Notes: a model not told the origin generated them from the sequence alone. Counted from the first letter of the stretch, positions 12,585-23,948 are shown. The stretch: 64,000 nt of DNA from Cololabis saira (GCF_033807715.1 NC_084587.1:22111017-22175016); one strand, 5' to 3'. Program-made: numbers and translations.

Positions 12585-12959
12585 GTGTTTTCCTCTCTTT
12601 ATGGGGAAGTTTTCATTGTGGAAGAAGGAAGGCAGAACAGATTTAAAGGTGACATGAGTGACATGAGTAAAGTCCCCTATGCCGGATATATAATTGCCAA
12701 GCAGAAGAAAAAGGGGAGGACCAATGTGGATGCAGTAAAAGAGGACAAGCAGTTAGCTGATGTGACAGAGGAAGATGCACAAGACAGGGTAAGATGGAAA
12801 CAAATGTGGCAAACCCTGAAGGAGAGGAAGGAGGAGGAGGAGGAGGAGGAGGAGGAGGAGGAGGAGGAGGAGGAGGAGGAGGAGAAGGAGGAGAAGAAGA
12901 AGCAGGAGGAGGAGGATAAAGTCCCCTGCTGCAATAACAATGGATGTGCTGTCATATAG
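12585..12959 (+). other. Open frame ending in a poly-Glu tract; possible RTE-type LINE remnant
   Basis: A 124-codon frame whose last third is a (GGA)n microsatellite at about 12830-12900 read as poly-glutamate. The stretch before it reads VTEEDAQDRVRWKQM, which resembles the C-terminal end of some RTE-type LINE ORFs (acidic residues, DR.RW, then a triplet-repeat tail). I do not regard it as a host gene. The microsatellite is certain; the LINE origin is a weak inference. Confidence 0.3.
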
Positions 12960-15400
12960 TTTATGGCTTTTACACAGCTCTTATTATGACCGATGTAAAC
13001 TCATATTCAGTTGTCGTTAGATTAATGGAAAGCAATTCATGTCTGAAAGGGGCTATATAGGGTTTTTAGTTTTCATTACAGTGGTTGTGGCTGTTGTTTA
13101 AACCCCTTTCTATGTCTAACTATGTAAATTCATGCAATGTTGCAGCAAAACTTCACACCCAGAGTGAAATAAATTTTGTGTGCTCCTACATAATCTTATT
13201 TCTGTTCATCAAAGCTGCAAAATAACATTTTTATTGGTGCAGGGAAAAGAAATCCTGTTACTTTTCATCCAGCGCAGTTTTGTCCAAATGTGTGGAAAAA
13301 AATAAAAAATAAAACTTTGGGCAATTAAAGTTTTAGGAGATACAATAATTCTGACCCTGATATTGCATTTGCTGCACAGGATTTGCAAACAAAGCCCAGA
13401 AGAGTGCTGAAATCCTTCATTCAGACTAAATTTCATGTGGTAGCTGGAAAAGCTGAAAATATGCTAATCACACCATCTTCATTTGAAGAGCATCCTGACT
13501 CTTGCAAAGCTTTAATCCCTGTTCTGAACATTATCTAATAATTGGCACATTCCCTGGTGAAAACGGGTCTGCAATCTCGTTCCCTACCATGACAGTGTAA
13601 TGCATTGCTATGCACACTCCAAATGGCTTTGAAGTTATCTCAAACACCCCCCTCCAAATAAATTGTAAGTTGCCCTTCCTCCCTCTGAATGGAAATATGG
13701 TTCATCACATTACTTCAGCTCGATTGCTTATTCCTCCAGGTTATGTACAGTAATGTTAAGCATTCATTTCATGGTTTGCTTTTTCAATATTTCCCCTGAC
13801 ATCATACAATAGGAAATACATCATAATATTAATTGTAGCATAGCTATGACTAAGTATGTGCTTCATTGTCAATCAAGAATAAATTGTGTTTCAGTCATTA
13901 TGTTGCTCATTTGCAGTTATGGGCCTCGTGGTAAATTATCCAATATGCTAGCGGTGAAGGAGCACAGTCAGCACACACATACACACACACATACTTGCAC
14001 ACTCAACCATGTTTGCTGGCAGGATGAGGAGACATGTGCTCCCTGACCTCCTTATTTCCCATCCTGGGCTCCACTCAACACTGTACATTGTTTTTTCTGG
14101 ATCGGTGGGAAAACAGTATGTTACACGGAACGGAGTTTAGAAGTAGCAGGAGGTAAAATCAGCTTCTTTTTTTTAATTATTTATTTATTTTTGCTGCTTA
14201 CTAAACTAATAGCTCCAAGCATCAACAATACCTCAATTTGTCTGAAACTTGCTAATTGTATCACTGCTGCAGGATTTTTTCAATTGATAATACATTTTCC
14301 TCTCGATGAGGTTCCCTTGGAGCATTCAGAAGTTATTCCCCATCGCACTTAAAACTGAGAGTAGAATACTAAATATATTTTAACTAAATAAAAACTGTTT
14401 CTCTGGAGAACATAGAGATTCAGCCCTCACCTTATCCTCCACTGAAATTCAAGGCTTTGCTTCATCATCAGCTGCTATCTTCCCACTCTTAAAAAACTCA
14501 CACACAACAGTAAACTTATGTGGCCTTGCAGCCCCCACATTACCAGGGGCCGGGATTGGATAAGGGGAGCAATATTTTCCATTGGGTAATGACGTTTGCA
14601 AGCACAGGTCAGGTTCCTGTGACAGCTGAATAAAAGTAACCACTCTTTTTCAAACAAGTGAAATTGTTCAGACAGCAATATCTCAACTATAAGTGAGTGT
14701 CAAGGGACGTGATGTGCCTCATCTGATCACTTGGTTTTACTTTCGCAGCTTAACTCATTTAGTCCCCAAACAGGCAGATCCACTCTGAATCAAACCGGTA
14801 ACCTCAGGGTTGAGGATTGATCTCTCAGCGGCACAGTGCGGTTGTGTACATTCTGGATTGGCTGGCAAATTCACTCGACAAGAGCCACTTATGATAAAGA
14901 CACATCCAAATGACCCATGGGGGAGTCAAGGGCTTCAAAAGACGTGCAGGGATTAATGGTTCTCCTCTCTGCGTCTACTGATATTATCCCAGCCCGTGCT
15001 GGGCAGCTCACCTTGCCGACAAATAAAACACTGAGCCCCTTTACTAAAACTCTGTCAACATCTGTCACATTTATTCCTCAGGTATTCCTCTGAGAACATT
15101 TCACTAACGCTCTGGAGCTTGTGAACCTTAGTTTGAAAAATTATACTCATTTCTCCTTTCCATATGAATTTCAGTAACTAACTGGACATAGACTCCTGTA
15201 AATGCCACTTACTATCTTGAAAGATGGAGTCAGTCCAGTTTAAATAAATGATTTAGAATATTCAGTTTTTTTGGTAACAAAATAAATAAAATAAAAATAC
15301 AAATGCCATTGTCACATTATCACATTAATACTGTCTGTGAACAGTAAAGAATTTTCCATCAGATCTGAAAGACGACCTCCAGGATCCTCCAGGACCCTGG
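12960..15400. other. Non-coding stretch with a short (CA)n
   Basis: Mostly unique-looking sequence; a short imperfect CA tract lies at about 13973-14000. No exon, RNA gene or transposon boundary was recognised. Confidence 0.35.
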
Positions 15401-15570
15401 ATTGCAACCAAGGCCCCGTTTACACGGAGCAAAAACTGAGGCGTTTTCATGCGTTTTGGCCGTTCGTTTACACGAAAACGGAGCTCAAAGCCCCCAAAAA
15501 CGATAATTTCTGAAAACTCCGGCCAAAGTGGAGATTTTCAAAAACTCCGTTTTCACGTTTGCGTCTAAAC

Positions 15571-15624
15571 AGAGGAAAACGGAGGAAAACGGAGGAAAAC
15601 AGAGGAAAACAGAGGAAAACGGAG
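15571..15624 (+). repeat. Decamer tandem repeat inside the MITE
   Basis: Five in-phase copies of a 10-base unit, (A/G)GAGGAAAAC, then a sixth broken one. The unit resembles the AAAACGGAG motif found elsewhere in the same MITE, so it probably arose by local slippage after or during MITE amplification. Confidence 0.85.
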
Positions 15625-15818
15625 ATTTAAGCTTCAGAACGTCACATATGCACCAGAAACTCACCAGCGTCATGTGTGCGACCTGTGTTTACAATTAGTT
15701 TGGCCACCGTCAATATTTTCTTATATTTTACCTGTTTTATATTCTAAAGTCACACTTAAAAGTAACTCCACTTCTCTGTCACTCCAAACGAAAGACTCTC
15801 GGTCCGTCTTTGAAGTAA

Positions 15819-15960
15819 AGCCTGAATTATGGTCCCGCGTTAAATCGACGCAGAACTTACGGCGTAGGGTACGCGGAGATGCGCGCCGTACGGTGCGCGT
15901 CGCCGCGTACCCTACGCCGTAGGCTCTGCGTTGGTGTAACGCGGAACCATAAATCAGCCT
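15819..15960 (+). mobile_element. Palindromic Harbinger-like MITE (nested)
   Basis: A 142-bp element that is almost one long palindrome. The left arm runs AGCCTGAATTATGGTCCCGC and the right arm, read on the other strand, AGGCTGATTTATGGTTCCGC; both continue through ACGGCGTAGGGTACGCGG towards a centre rich in CGCG. It is flanked by TAA on both sides (15816-15818 and 15961-15963), a 3-bp target duplication of the kind made by PIF/Harbinger transposases. It lies inside the older MITE at 15412-16129. Confidence 0.8.
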
Positions 15961-16129
15961 TAACTGGAAGTTACACGTGTCATTTGTTGATGTTTTTCCA
16001 GGAATCTGATTGGCTGGCATGACGTTAACAGCGTTTTCATGCGGGTCCGTGTAAACAAGGATATTTTTGAAAACGTAGAGGGGAAAATATCCGTTTTTGT
16101 AAATACCCGGCTACGTGTAAACGTGGCCC

Positions 16130-16290
16130 AAAAGTCAACCACCTTGGGCCCCTGAGCAAGGCCCTTAACCCTTACTGCTCCCCGGGTGCCGTGCCATTGC
16201 ATGGCAGACCACTGCTACTAGTTCAACTAGAAAATGGGTTAAATGCAGAGAAAGAATTTCCCCATTGTGGGAATACTAAGGGAATCTTTC
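16130..16290 (+). repeat. Dispersed fish repeat (CTGAGCAAGGCCCTTAACC)
   Basis: Holds CCTGAGCAAGGCCCTTAACC, GTGCCATTGCATGGCAG and AAGAATTTCCCCATTGTGGG. These landmarks recur in widespread teleost interspersed repeats (SINE or LINE-tail type). The class is not certain from one copy. Confidence 0.5.
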
Positions 16291-16357
16291 TTTTCTTTTT
16301 CTTTCAGGAGAAGAACATCTCCACAACATCGGTGCTGAAGCTGTCGCTACCATTACC

Positions 16358-16392
16358 ATTACAACAACAACAACAACAACAACAACAACATG
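16358..16392 (+). repeat. (CAA)n microsatellite
   Basis: About ten CAA triplets, followed by a unique sequence. It produces poly-Gln and poly-Val shadow frames that are not genes. Confidence 0.9.
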
Positions 16393-16629
16393 CTGATATA
16401 GCGCCCTTCTAGTCCAGGATACACTCAAGACACTTTTATGTGCAGCGCAACGCGGGCAGCTTTCTCTCACTGCTACACAGAAACATTAATCAAATAAATG
16501 TATCGCTTAGATGGAATTATTCCTATAATTAGTCCTATTATTCCTACAATTACCTTTATGAATCACATTGCGTCACAGTTAATGTACAGTAAATGGAACC
16601 TAGGATGGGATTTAATATTATCAACGGGC

Positions 16630-16705
16630 CTACACAACGTGCTTTTGGAGTGGGAGGAAACCTAGGCAGACACCAGGAGAACATTCAAACTCCACACAGG
16701 AAGAC
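16630..16705 (+). repeat. Dispersed repeat, 'TTTTTGGACTGTGG' family, partial copy
   Basis: GGAGTGGGAGGAAACC, then CAGACACCAGGAGAACATTC and AAACTCCACACAGGAAG match the right part of the copies at 29325-29560 and 32690-32870. The left part is missing. Confidence 0.55.
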
Positions 16706-16916
16706 CCACCTGAATGGAGATTCAAGTGGACCTTCTGGCTGTGAAGTGCTGCACTACTGTGCTGCTCATCTTAAAAGAATAAGACTATGGTAATGGTATA
16801 AAATGATCCAGGAGAATCTTAAACTGACATAAGAGTGACAGGGTGAAGACGCTCGGTACACGAGGCAGTGCCCCCAGCAGCCTCGGCCTACAGCAGCAGA
16901 ACTAAGAGAAGGCCTA

Positions 16917-16968
16917 AGGCTACGTTCACACTGCAGGTCTAAATCCTCAATTCTTTTTTTTCTTTTTC
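16917..16968 (+). mobile_element. hAT-like element end fragment
   Basis: AAGGCTACGTTCACACTGCAGG followed by a T-rich tract resembles one terminus of a fish hAT-like MITE (GGCTACGTTCACACTGCAGG). It interrupts or abuts the LINE fragment that follows. Only one end is seen. Confidence 0.4.
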
Positions 16969-16969
16969 C

Positions 16970-17225
16970 GGGGGAACACATTGGAGCTTTATCATTCAAG
17001 GCTTTGTATGTAAGAAGTAATATTTTCAATTCAATAAACATGGAGCCAATGTAGTGAAGACAGAACTGGTGAGATGTGATCTCTCGTCAGAGGTCTAGTC
17101 AGTACACTTAATGGGGCATTTTGGACGAAATGAAGGTTTTTAACACAACTGTTAGTTCAGCAAGAAAACATGCATTACATTAATCCAGCCTCGAGGTAAC
17201 AGAGGCATGGACTGATTTGTATGCG
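16970..17225 (-). mobile_element. Degenerate L2-type LINE fragment
   Basis: Read on the - strand, about 16975-17041 encodes IELKILLLTYKALND...AP, the motif that in L2-type LINE reverse transcriptases follows SLHWLPV (compare FKILLLV at 33852-34085). Upstream (higher coordinates) the nucleotide landmarks GGAGCCAATGTAGTGAAGAC and TAATCCAGCCTCGAGGTAAC parallel GAAGCCAGTGTAAAGATC and TAGTCCAGTCTACTGAAG of the longer copy at 33410-34110. Frame breaks make it non-functional. Confidence 0.65.
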
Positions 17226-17229
17226 TCCT

Positions 17230-18915
17230 CTCTGTTTTTAATTATATTACACAAATGAAATAAAGCTAACTTTGAGAGTTAAATGACGAGGCTTGGTCAA
17301 AAATAACACCTAATTTACAAAGGAAATTGACAAATATATTAATAATTAAATATAGGATGCTAGCAAATTTCATGCACCACCTCTTCACAAAATTGTCGAG
17401 AAGATTCCAGCAGCTTGTCAGACTGCATGCACTGACCTCCACATGGCTGTTTTATTTATTTATTTTAAAGGTTGCTCGGGATATTGTTTCTGCTGCTGAT
17501 GCTATTAGTCTGCAGATTAAAAATCATGGATTAGATAATGGAATTAAGACTCTGACTTTCACTTCTAAAGTGCACAAGGAAACGCAAAAGGGTATTCGTA
17601 TTTGGTAATGCAAAAGCAGTCTAGAAAATTAGTAATAATTCATTTTAGGGGCAGTAATCCTGTAATACAAATACTTACTCTTACAAGTATGTGGTATTTG
17701 TTCAAATCGTCTATAATATGTGACATTGTAAAGTCAGACTAGCGTTGAGAGTAAAACTTAATGGGTAAAACAGCAAATATCCTTAATTTATAACAAAGCA
17801 ATGTATTTAAAGAAAAATAGCTATAAATGTTACATTTGTATTGAATACTTTCATTTAGTGTTTATAAACCACCAGAGACAGAAAAACAGCAGTACAAGAG
17901 AAGAGAAGTCACACCAGAGCTCTGGTGGCAGTATAGAAGATCCTATCAAGAGTTATCTACTTGTGATCTCCCTAAACATAAGTGAAACAGACAGCACTTT
18001 TCTAGAAAATTTATGGTGGCCTATTATTTCATTTTGTGAATACAAATGTTCTCTCAGCATTGGCATTTTCAGAGGGAAACGGGCTGTGCTGACACAAATT
18101 GATTGCAGAGCAAGGAGACAATCTATTTCTTCCTCTCAACTGAGCGCACAGGAGGGCCGAATGAGAAAAGCAGCCTGTACATAGACAAAGAGCAGGAGAC
18201 AGAGGGATGTGAATGGAAATAATGGGGTGGGAAATTAGAAACGAGAAAAAGGATGATCTGCAAAGTTGTGCAGCAGCTTCCCATTTCCAAAAACAAACAT
18301 GCCAATAAAAAGTGTTTTGCATTGCAGATCCATTGTGTGATAATAAACAGGAATTTCAGTCGCAAACACATTCCCGTCTTTTATGCCGAAAAAACTGCTG
18401 CCATCAAAACAAAGTTTAATGCAATGTATCCAATTACTTTGGACCTTTTTTCCAACTTTTTTATTCCTACTTTTATTGATGTAACAGCGTGAGTCGTATT
18501 TCATGGGTGAAAGACTTTACTAGTGGTGGGTTATGATTCTGGGACAGTCAAATGCAGTAGTCATTAAAACAGGGGGTGGGGGGAGGGATGTGACTCTCAG
18601 GCCATCTTAAGATATATATTTTTTTGTGTTACCATCACCACCACAAAGTGCTTGCCAGCTGCCATGATAAGAAGAGAAGAACAATGCTTCACTATTTCCT
18701 GGCTTTGGTAAAACACTGAGATTAGAAATCAGTGGACGTCTTCAAGCTCTTAAAGTTAGCATATGACAAGTCTACCTCTACTATGACGACGTGTAAAACA
18801 GGCATCCAATAGAAGGTCCACGAGCCAGTGGATAGCTTTGTCACCAGCAGTTTGATGTAAGAGTTGCAGTGTGTCACCATGGTGACGTGTTTCAATTACT
18901 ACCAGATTTGTGCAA
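17230..18915. other. Non-coding stretch, nothing recognised
   Basis: AT-rich sequence with overlapping short open frames on both strands between 17800 and 18500. None carries a recognisable domain or convincing exon borders. Confidence 0.35.
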
Positions 18916-18919
18916 AATC

Positions 18920-19165
18920 TAAATATGCACCAGGACTAGGACACAAAGGCTCAAAAATTGTTTCTTCTCCAAAGCCATCACCTCCCTAAACACGCATCTG
19001 ACCACCATCACACGAAATCTTCTGGGCATTAAACTTATCTTGCACTTTTTTTTTCTTTACTTATCTTACACTTATTAATATAAGGACCAGCACCTGGGAT
19101 GAAGCACTTGCAATTTCGTTGTGATGAAATATGAACAATGACAATAGAGAATCTTGAATCTTGAA
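18920..19165 (+). mobile_element. Rex1/CR1-group LINE 3' end
   Basis: Ends with CAATTTCGTTGTGATG, then ACAATGACAATAGAGAATC and a short TCTTGAATCTTGAATA repeat, the arrangement I know from Rex1/CR1-type LINE 3' ends in fish. The preceding part (about 18943-18990) gives broken peptides reminiscent of the conserved C-terminus of the ORF. It is 5'-truncated and degenerate. Confidence 0.6.
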
Positions 19166-19169
19166 TATC

Positions 19170-20362
19170 GCAAAGAAAAACCTGTAACAGAAATGCCTTT
19201 GATTTTAAAGATAAAGTGCCAAATATCGCTAAAACACTTTCACAAGGTGGTTCATCAGATGTGTTGATTAATTAGTTTATAGCAAAAGTGAAATGAAAAC
19301 AGTTTTTTTGCATTCACACATTTCTGGCATCACTGGATGAAGCCATCAAAATCTAGTTTCCATCTGTTTTTGGTCTCATTAATACGATGTAGTTGTGCTA
19401 TAACGCTACTAAATCAATACACATTACTGCATTAGAGAAGGGCTTTCCCTCTGATTAACCATTTGAATGATCATCAACTGTGTTCGGTTTACTGCAACAG
19501 CTGGAGCAGCAGTTACAATTATTTGCCCAAACTAAAGACGTCTTTTGTCCATCCATGTTCCGCAGGAAGAGATACAGGGAGCTACGGCGATATGGAGAGA
19601 GAACCGGGGGAGTTATGCATGTATGCATGTAAAAAGAAAAACACCATTCAATCTAAACACAGACCCCCAACAAGGGCTCCTTTGTAGCAAATTCAGAACT
19701 TTGCTTTTATTAACAAAAGAGTGTAATACAAACTCACCTTATCTGTAAGCGTGCATGAATAAATGAAAAGTTATTAAGCCCCAGTGATCTTCGAATGCCT
19801 GAAATGCTTATCCCACATTTTTACAAACATTATTCACATCAAAATGGATTCATTCCGTTTTGAAATGTTTCCTGTATATAATGCATACAAATAAAGGTTA
19901 AACAGGTGAAAATTTCAACGGTCATTTTTCATTTGATCAGTTAAAAGCATTTATACAGTACAATAATGAATAATTCAATAAGTGTTCTGAGATTAATATG
20001 AAAAACATCGGTCACCTGGGGAAATTGGTGCTAGAGTCAAGGGGAAATAATTGATTAGTCCTTCAACCCTTCAATCAATCTTTCTGCTGAATTCTGTGAT
20101 ATTTGCTTGCACTTATCTCATGAATGCTAGGGTGAGTGACTGGAGCTGTAGGTGAGAAGATAGTTGGATTTTTGCTGGAGGTTAGAGAGAAGATGTCACA
20201 GTTTTGGTCTTTAGTTCCTGTTTTATTTTGAAACCCTGTGTCCTTGTGTTTCGTTTAAACCTGTGTCCCGTCAAGTCTTCTGTGTATATGTTGTCTTGTC
20301 TTTCAACAGAAGGTTGCCACGGTGAAACACTCCCATTGTACATTTCTGCATGCTTTCTGAGG
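19170..20362. other. Non-coding stretch, nothing recognised
   Basis: No supported exon, RNA gene or repeat boundary. Confidence 0.35.
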
Positions 20363-20369
20363 ATATACA

Positions 20370-20849
20370 TACGGAGCCCCTCTGGTGACATTTGGAAAAA
20401 ATAAAATAATGCGTGGCCACACATTAATAACTCGTGGCCACGAGATAATCAATGCGTGGCCACGCATTATGTATCTAGTGCCCACGCATTATTTTACTCG
20501 TGGATGGCATTATAACCTAGTGTCTGGAATTCGTGGATGCAACTTCCTTGGTGGGATGGTTATTCATCATTAATAACTGTAATTATAGTCTATTTATATT
20601 AAAGAGCAAGAGTATTGTCATGGCGAGTGTAGTAATAACATGTGACATTTGAAAAAAATAAAATAATGCGTGGCCACGCATTAATAACTCGTGGCAACGC
20701 ATTAATTATCTCGTGGCCACGCATTGATTATCTCGTGGCCACGAGATATTAACTCGTGGCCACGAGTTATTAATTGCGTGGCCACAAGTTATTAATGCGT
20801 GGCCACGCATTATTTTATTTTTTTCAAATGTCACCTGAGGGGCTCCGTA
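20370..20849. mobile_element. Hairpin-forming MITE built of GTGGCCACG palindromes
   Basis: A 480-bp element flanked by the 6-bp direct repeat TATACA (20364-20369 and 20850-20855). Its ends are long inverted repeats beginning TACGGAGCCCCTC and continuing through GGTGACATTTG and AAATAAAATAATGCGTGGCC for at least 70 bp. The interior is made of repeated 14-mers, CTCGTGGCCACGAG and TGCGTGGCCACGCA, or hybrids of the two; I count about ten between 20411 and 20809. A second copy of the left terminal sequence lies inside at 20643 and pairs perfectly over 44 bp with 20790-20833. No protein is encoded. I do not recognise the family. Confidence 0.85.
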
Positions 20850-20859
20850 TATACAAGGT

Positions 20860-22850
20860 TTCAAAAAGGTCTTTATTTTTGAAAAATGGGTGATGAAACA
20901 ACTATCCCTGAATGTATTTTTTCCCCCATCCCGGCCATCTCCTTCCCTTCTTTCACAAAACTTCTACTCCAAATGTTGATACTTCATCAAGATTATTTAG
21001 ATCACAATAATCCTCAGAGAAACCCGCTCTCCCTCATGTGCATGTGTTTCTCATTTCTGTCCCCATGTGTACATTTGTTTTCTTTCTGTTAATGATGCAT
21101 GAGCGCCTTTTCAATCTGGTTTTGCTTCAGTGCTTTTTAAATGTGGATCGGTTCTTTCTGGTGATTGTTTGTTGGACAAATAGCTCCTCTGTTGGGCTTT
21201 ATGTCCATAATTTCAGTTAAAAGGGTTGTTTGTTTGCCGTTTCTTTTTTTCTGAATGATACTTACTTTGAATTAATGTTTTTTACCAAATGATTTGCTGC
21301 TGAAAGAAAATGCAACACTAAGGGAAAAAGGACTTTCCTGAACTACAAACTTGTTCACACAATATATAATACTAAAATCAGTCAACTTGAACAGCAAACA
21401 TTGCAACAATGTCACTGCCTTTCACTGAGAGTTCAGACAAGGAAAACTGTATATTCCACATTTCTGCAGCATCTTTTCAACTTTACTACAAACTGATTTG
21501 CCATGTGCTTCCAAATCGCTCAAACAGGACTTGTATTCATATTTGGAGGACGTTAATGTAGTGGTGGACGCATATCAAAGTCCAGAATTTAATTAACAAG
21601 TGGAGGTCTTACACATGCAGGCAGTCAGAACGGCAAACAAACATCAGTAGAAGGCCCAAAGACAACCTGGCAGATAAGCAGAGTATTTAAACAGCGAGGG
21701 CCAATGAACAGATTAAAGTTCATGACAGAGTGGTAAAGTAAAAAGAGGAAATACTAAAGGATAAAGTAGAAAGGGGAAGAATCACAAACATACCAAAACT
21801 TCCAAATAAAACAGTAAACAATTATTTGGAAATCCAAAGAGATGACATTTACAGAATATAATTGAGATCGGTTATAGAAAGAGAATAAACGTTAGATATC
21901 CACAAATGTTAAGTTGCTCTGTTAAGTTTATATCTCTTGTTATTTTCACCACTCAACCCGTTTTATCAAATGCGCTTTATCAAACTATATCAGTGTGTCA
22001 GCAAAATCATCACTTTTTTTGTATGTAAATTTGTCTCTGCCTGTGTTCTTTTTATGGGCATTTAGATGCCACGTTTGTTCAAAAATCAAAGCACTCCCAC
22101 TGTAAGATATTGTTAACGATTGAAGGCAAAAATTTACATAAATACATAAAGAAAATAAAAAATCTCACGGATCAGTTCTTTTTATTTTCTGAGCAAATGT
22201 ATTTCTGGTGTCACACAGACAGTGTTTATCTCCGCTTTGTGTATACGAAAGCCCAGGTAAAGCTGCAGAACCAATACATTTTTCCTTCAGAACATGACAC
22301 CTCAGCCTCACTAATGAGCCATTTAACATCACAGCGAACGGAACAGCAGCTAAACCAAAGGGCCCTCGTGGGTTTGCTGAGAGCGTGTCAAGAATGGGAG
22401 AGATGGTAATACTTCACATTGACAGGAGGTAGAATGAATAATGAGAGGTTTTGCAGTTCTTTGAGTTTAAGACTAATCTGCGCTCTCACTCCCAGACGGG
22501 GCACCAGCACCGCTATCATTCTGCAGACTCAAATACTAGTTCTATCCATCGGGACTCAGAATGTCCTCGTTGTTTCTCTGTCACACAAGTCCAGGAAAAG
22601 AAATCTATGTGAGCCAACTTATTTGTCATTTCACATGCTGAGAAATTAAAATCAAAATACAGAAATGCATTGAAACTGTTTTTTAACTTTCTTTCGTTTA
22701 TGACCCATTTAACTATGGACTGCAATTGACTGTCAAAAAAAAAAAGATTCATAAAGGGATGACGAATAAAGTCATATTCCAATAAATGGTTTAAAAATAA
22801 AACATTTAACTGTATCATGTATGAAATGCAACAACTAGGCATTTCCGCTT
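20860..22850. other. Non-coding stretch, nothing recognised
   Basis: No supported exon or repeat boundary. Several short frames on both strands lack motifs. Confidence 0.35.
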
Positions 22851-22857
22851 CATTTAA

Positions 22858-23944
22858 AGGGGACCTATTATGAAAAACACGTTTTTTCTTGTTTTAACAT
22901 ATATAAAGTGGTCTCCCCTCACCTTGCCAGCACAGGGGAGACAAAATACCATGAATTTCTGCAAGCTCTCTGACCCCCGCCTGACAGAGTCCCCCAGTGT
23001 CACGTGGTTTTTTTTGAGCCGATTAAAATCTGCTCCCGTCGTTACGTAACGACAGGAGCAGATTTCCACAGGTTCAGCCTCCGCTGCTGAAACCACGCCC
23101 ACAACCAGCTCTCTCCGCTGCTGGAGCGGTGCTTTCTTCAGCCAGTCGGACACGGCGCCGCGGCGGAGCGGATCCGGGTTAAATCATCCAGGTTCCCGGG
23201 TGGTTTGGGAGCTGGGTCCTCGGGGGTCTGTCCCAGGTCAGACCAGCTTCACCCTCCGAGATTTTCAGGCAAATCTGTCGGTTTGATCCCCGGTAACCGA
23301 CGATGCGCCGCGGATGCGCTCCGGAGCCGATCTGTGCGCCGGCCGTGGGGTTGCGGCGCCCGTTGCGCAGCATCCGCCGGGCAGATCCGGCTGAAATTCC
23401 GCTGGTCGGTCCCCGGGAGTCCCTGCTACCAGTCCAGGCCGGTTCCTGCGGTCCCGGCCGGTCGGAACCGGTCAGATTCCCCCGTTAAAGCCGCGGTGAT
23501 GCGCGCTGGTCCAGCAGCGCTGCTCCCGGGCGCCCGGCGTGGCTCCGGGGCCAGCGTTCAGCATCCGCCGGGCAGATCCGGCTTAAATAGTGCATAAATG
23601 TTATTTATATACAACTCATATTTTATTTTTTTTAACAATAAAGTTTCCATTTGTGAAAATTCAGTGTTGTGATAATTTACAGGTTCGGGCTGCTCTGGCG
23701 GAGCGAGGTTTATCCTCCTCCCCTGCTACACGTCATTCAGGGAGCCAATCAGCACAGAGCCTCATTATCATACCCCCCCCTTCCCTAAAAATGAGGCGCA
23801 GAAAAAGAGGTTAGAAGCGGTAAAACTAGTGACAGGGCTCACAGGCTGGATTTATGATTTATGTAGAAAAAACAAGCTTTAGATTGTTTTTAAGACATTC
23901 AAGGCCTGTTTAAAATATACATTAAATGCCATAATAGGTCACCT
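22858..23944 (+). mobile_element. TTAA-flanked MITE, copy 2, with passenger DNA
   Basis: Inverted ends AGGGGACCTATTATG and (one change) CATAATAGGTCACCT, flanked by TTAA at 22854-22857 and 23945-23948. The outer parts align in order with the 477-bp copy at 5651-6127 (CATATATAAAGTGGTCTCCC, CGTCGTTACGTAA, GAAACCACGCCCACAAC on the left; CACGTCATTCAG, CAATCAGCACAG, CCTCATTATCATA, TTTTAAGACATTCAAG on the right). This copy is 1087 bp; the extra ~600 bp is a GC-rich block described separately. No transposase is encoded. Confidence 0.85.
23150..23690 (+). other. GC-rich passenger block within the MITE
   Basis: The block is very GC- and CpG-rich to about 23585, unlike the surrounding AT-rich DNA, and is absent from the other copy of the element. 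It contains two near-identical repeats CAGCATCCGCCGGGCAGATC... at 23368-23397 and 23559-23588, about 190 bp apart. It then turns AT-rich with AACAATAAAGTTT, a possible polyadenylation signal, near 23633. The open frames through it (for example 23205-23597) look like products of GC-rich sequence. It may be captured host or other transposon DNA, or the original long form of the element. Confidence 0.6.
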
Positions 23945-23948
23945 TTAA

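Larger units (their letters stand above)
15412..16129 (+). mobile_element. MITE with GTTTACACG inverted ends, interrupted by a nested MITE
   Basis: Left end GGCCCCGTTTACACGGAGC (15412-15430) and right end CTACGTGTAAACGTGGCCC (16111-16129) are imperfect inverted repeats. The pattern continues inward: GCGTTTTCATGCG occurs near both ends, and AAAACG units face each other. There is no transposase frame. The element is split by the 142-bp palindromic MITE at 15819-15960. No convincing target duplication was found at the outer ends. Confidence 0.7.

Noticed and set aside
12677..12955. Poly-Ser frame on the - strand
   Set aside because: It is the reverse reading of the (GGA)n repeat and nothing more.
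23205..23597. 130-codon Arg/Pro/Ala-rich frame
   Set aside because: Long frames in several readings of the same CpG-rich block are expected from base composition; no domain was seen. Reported instead as passenger DNA.
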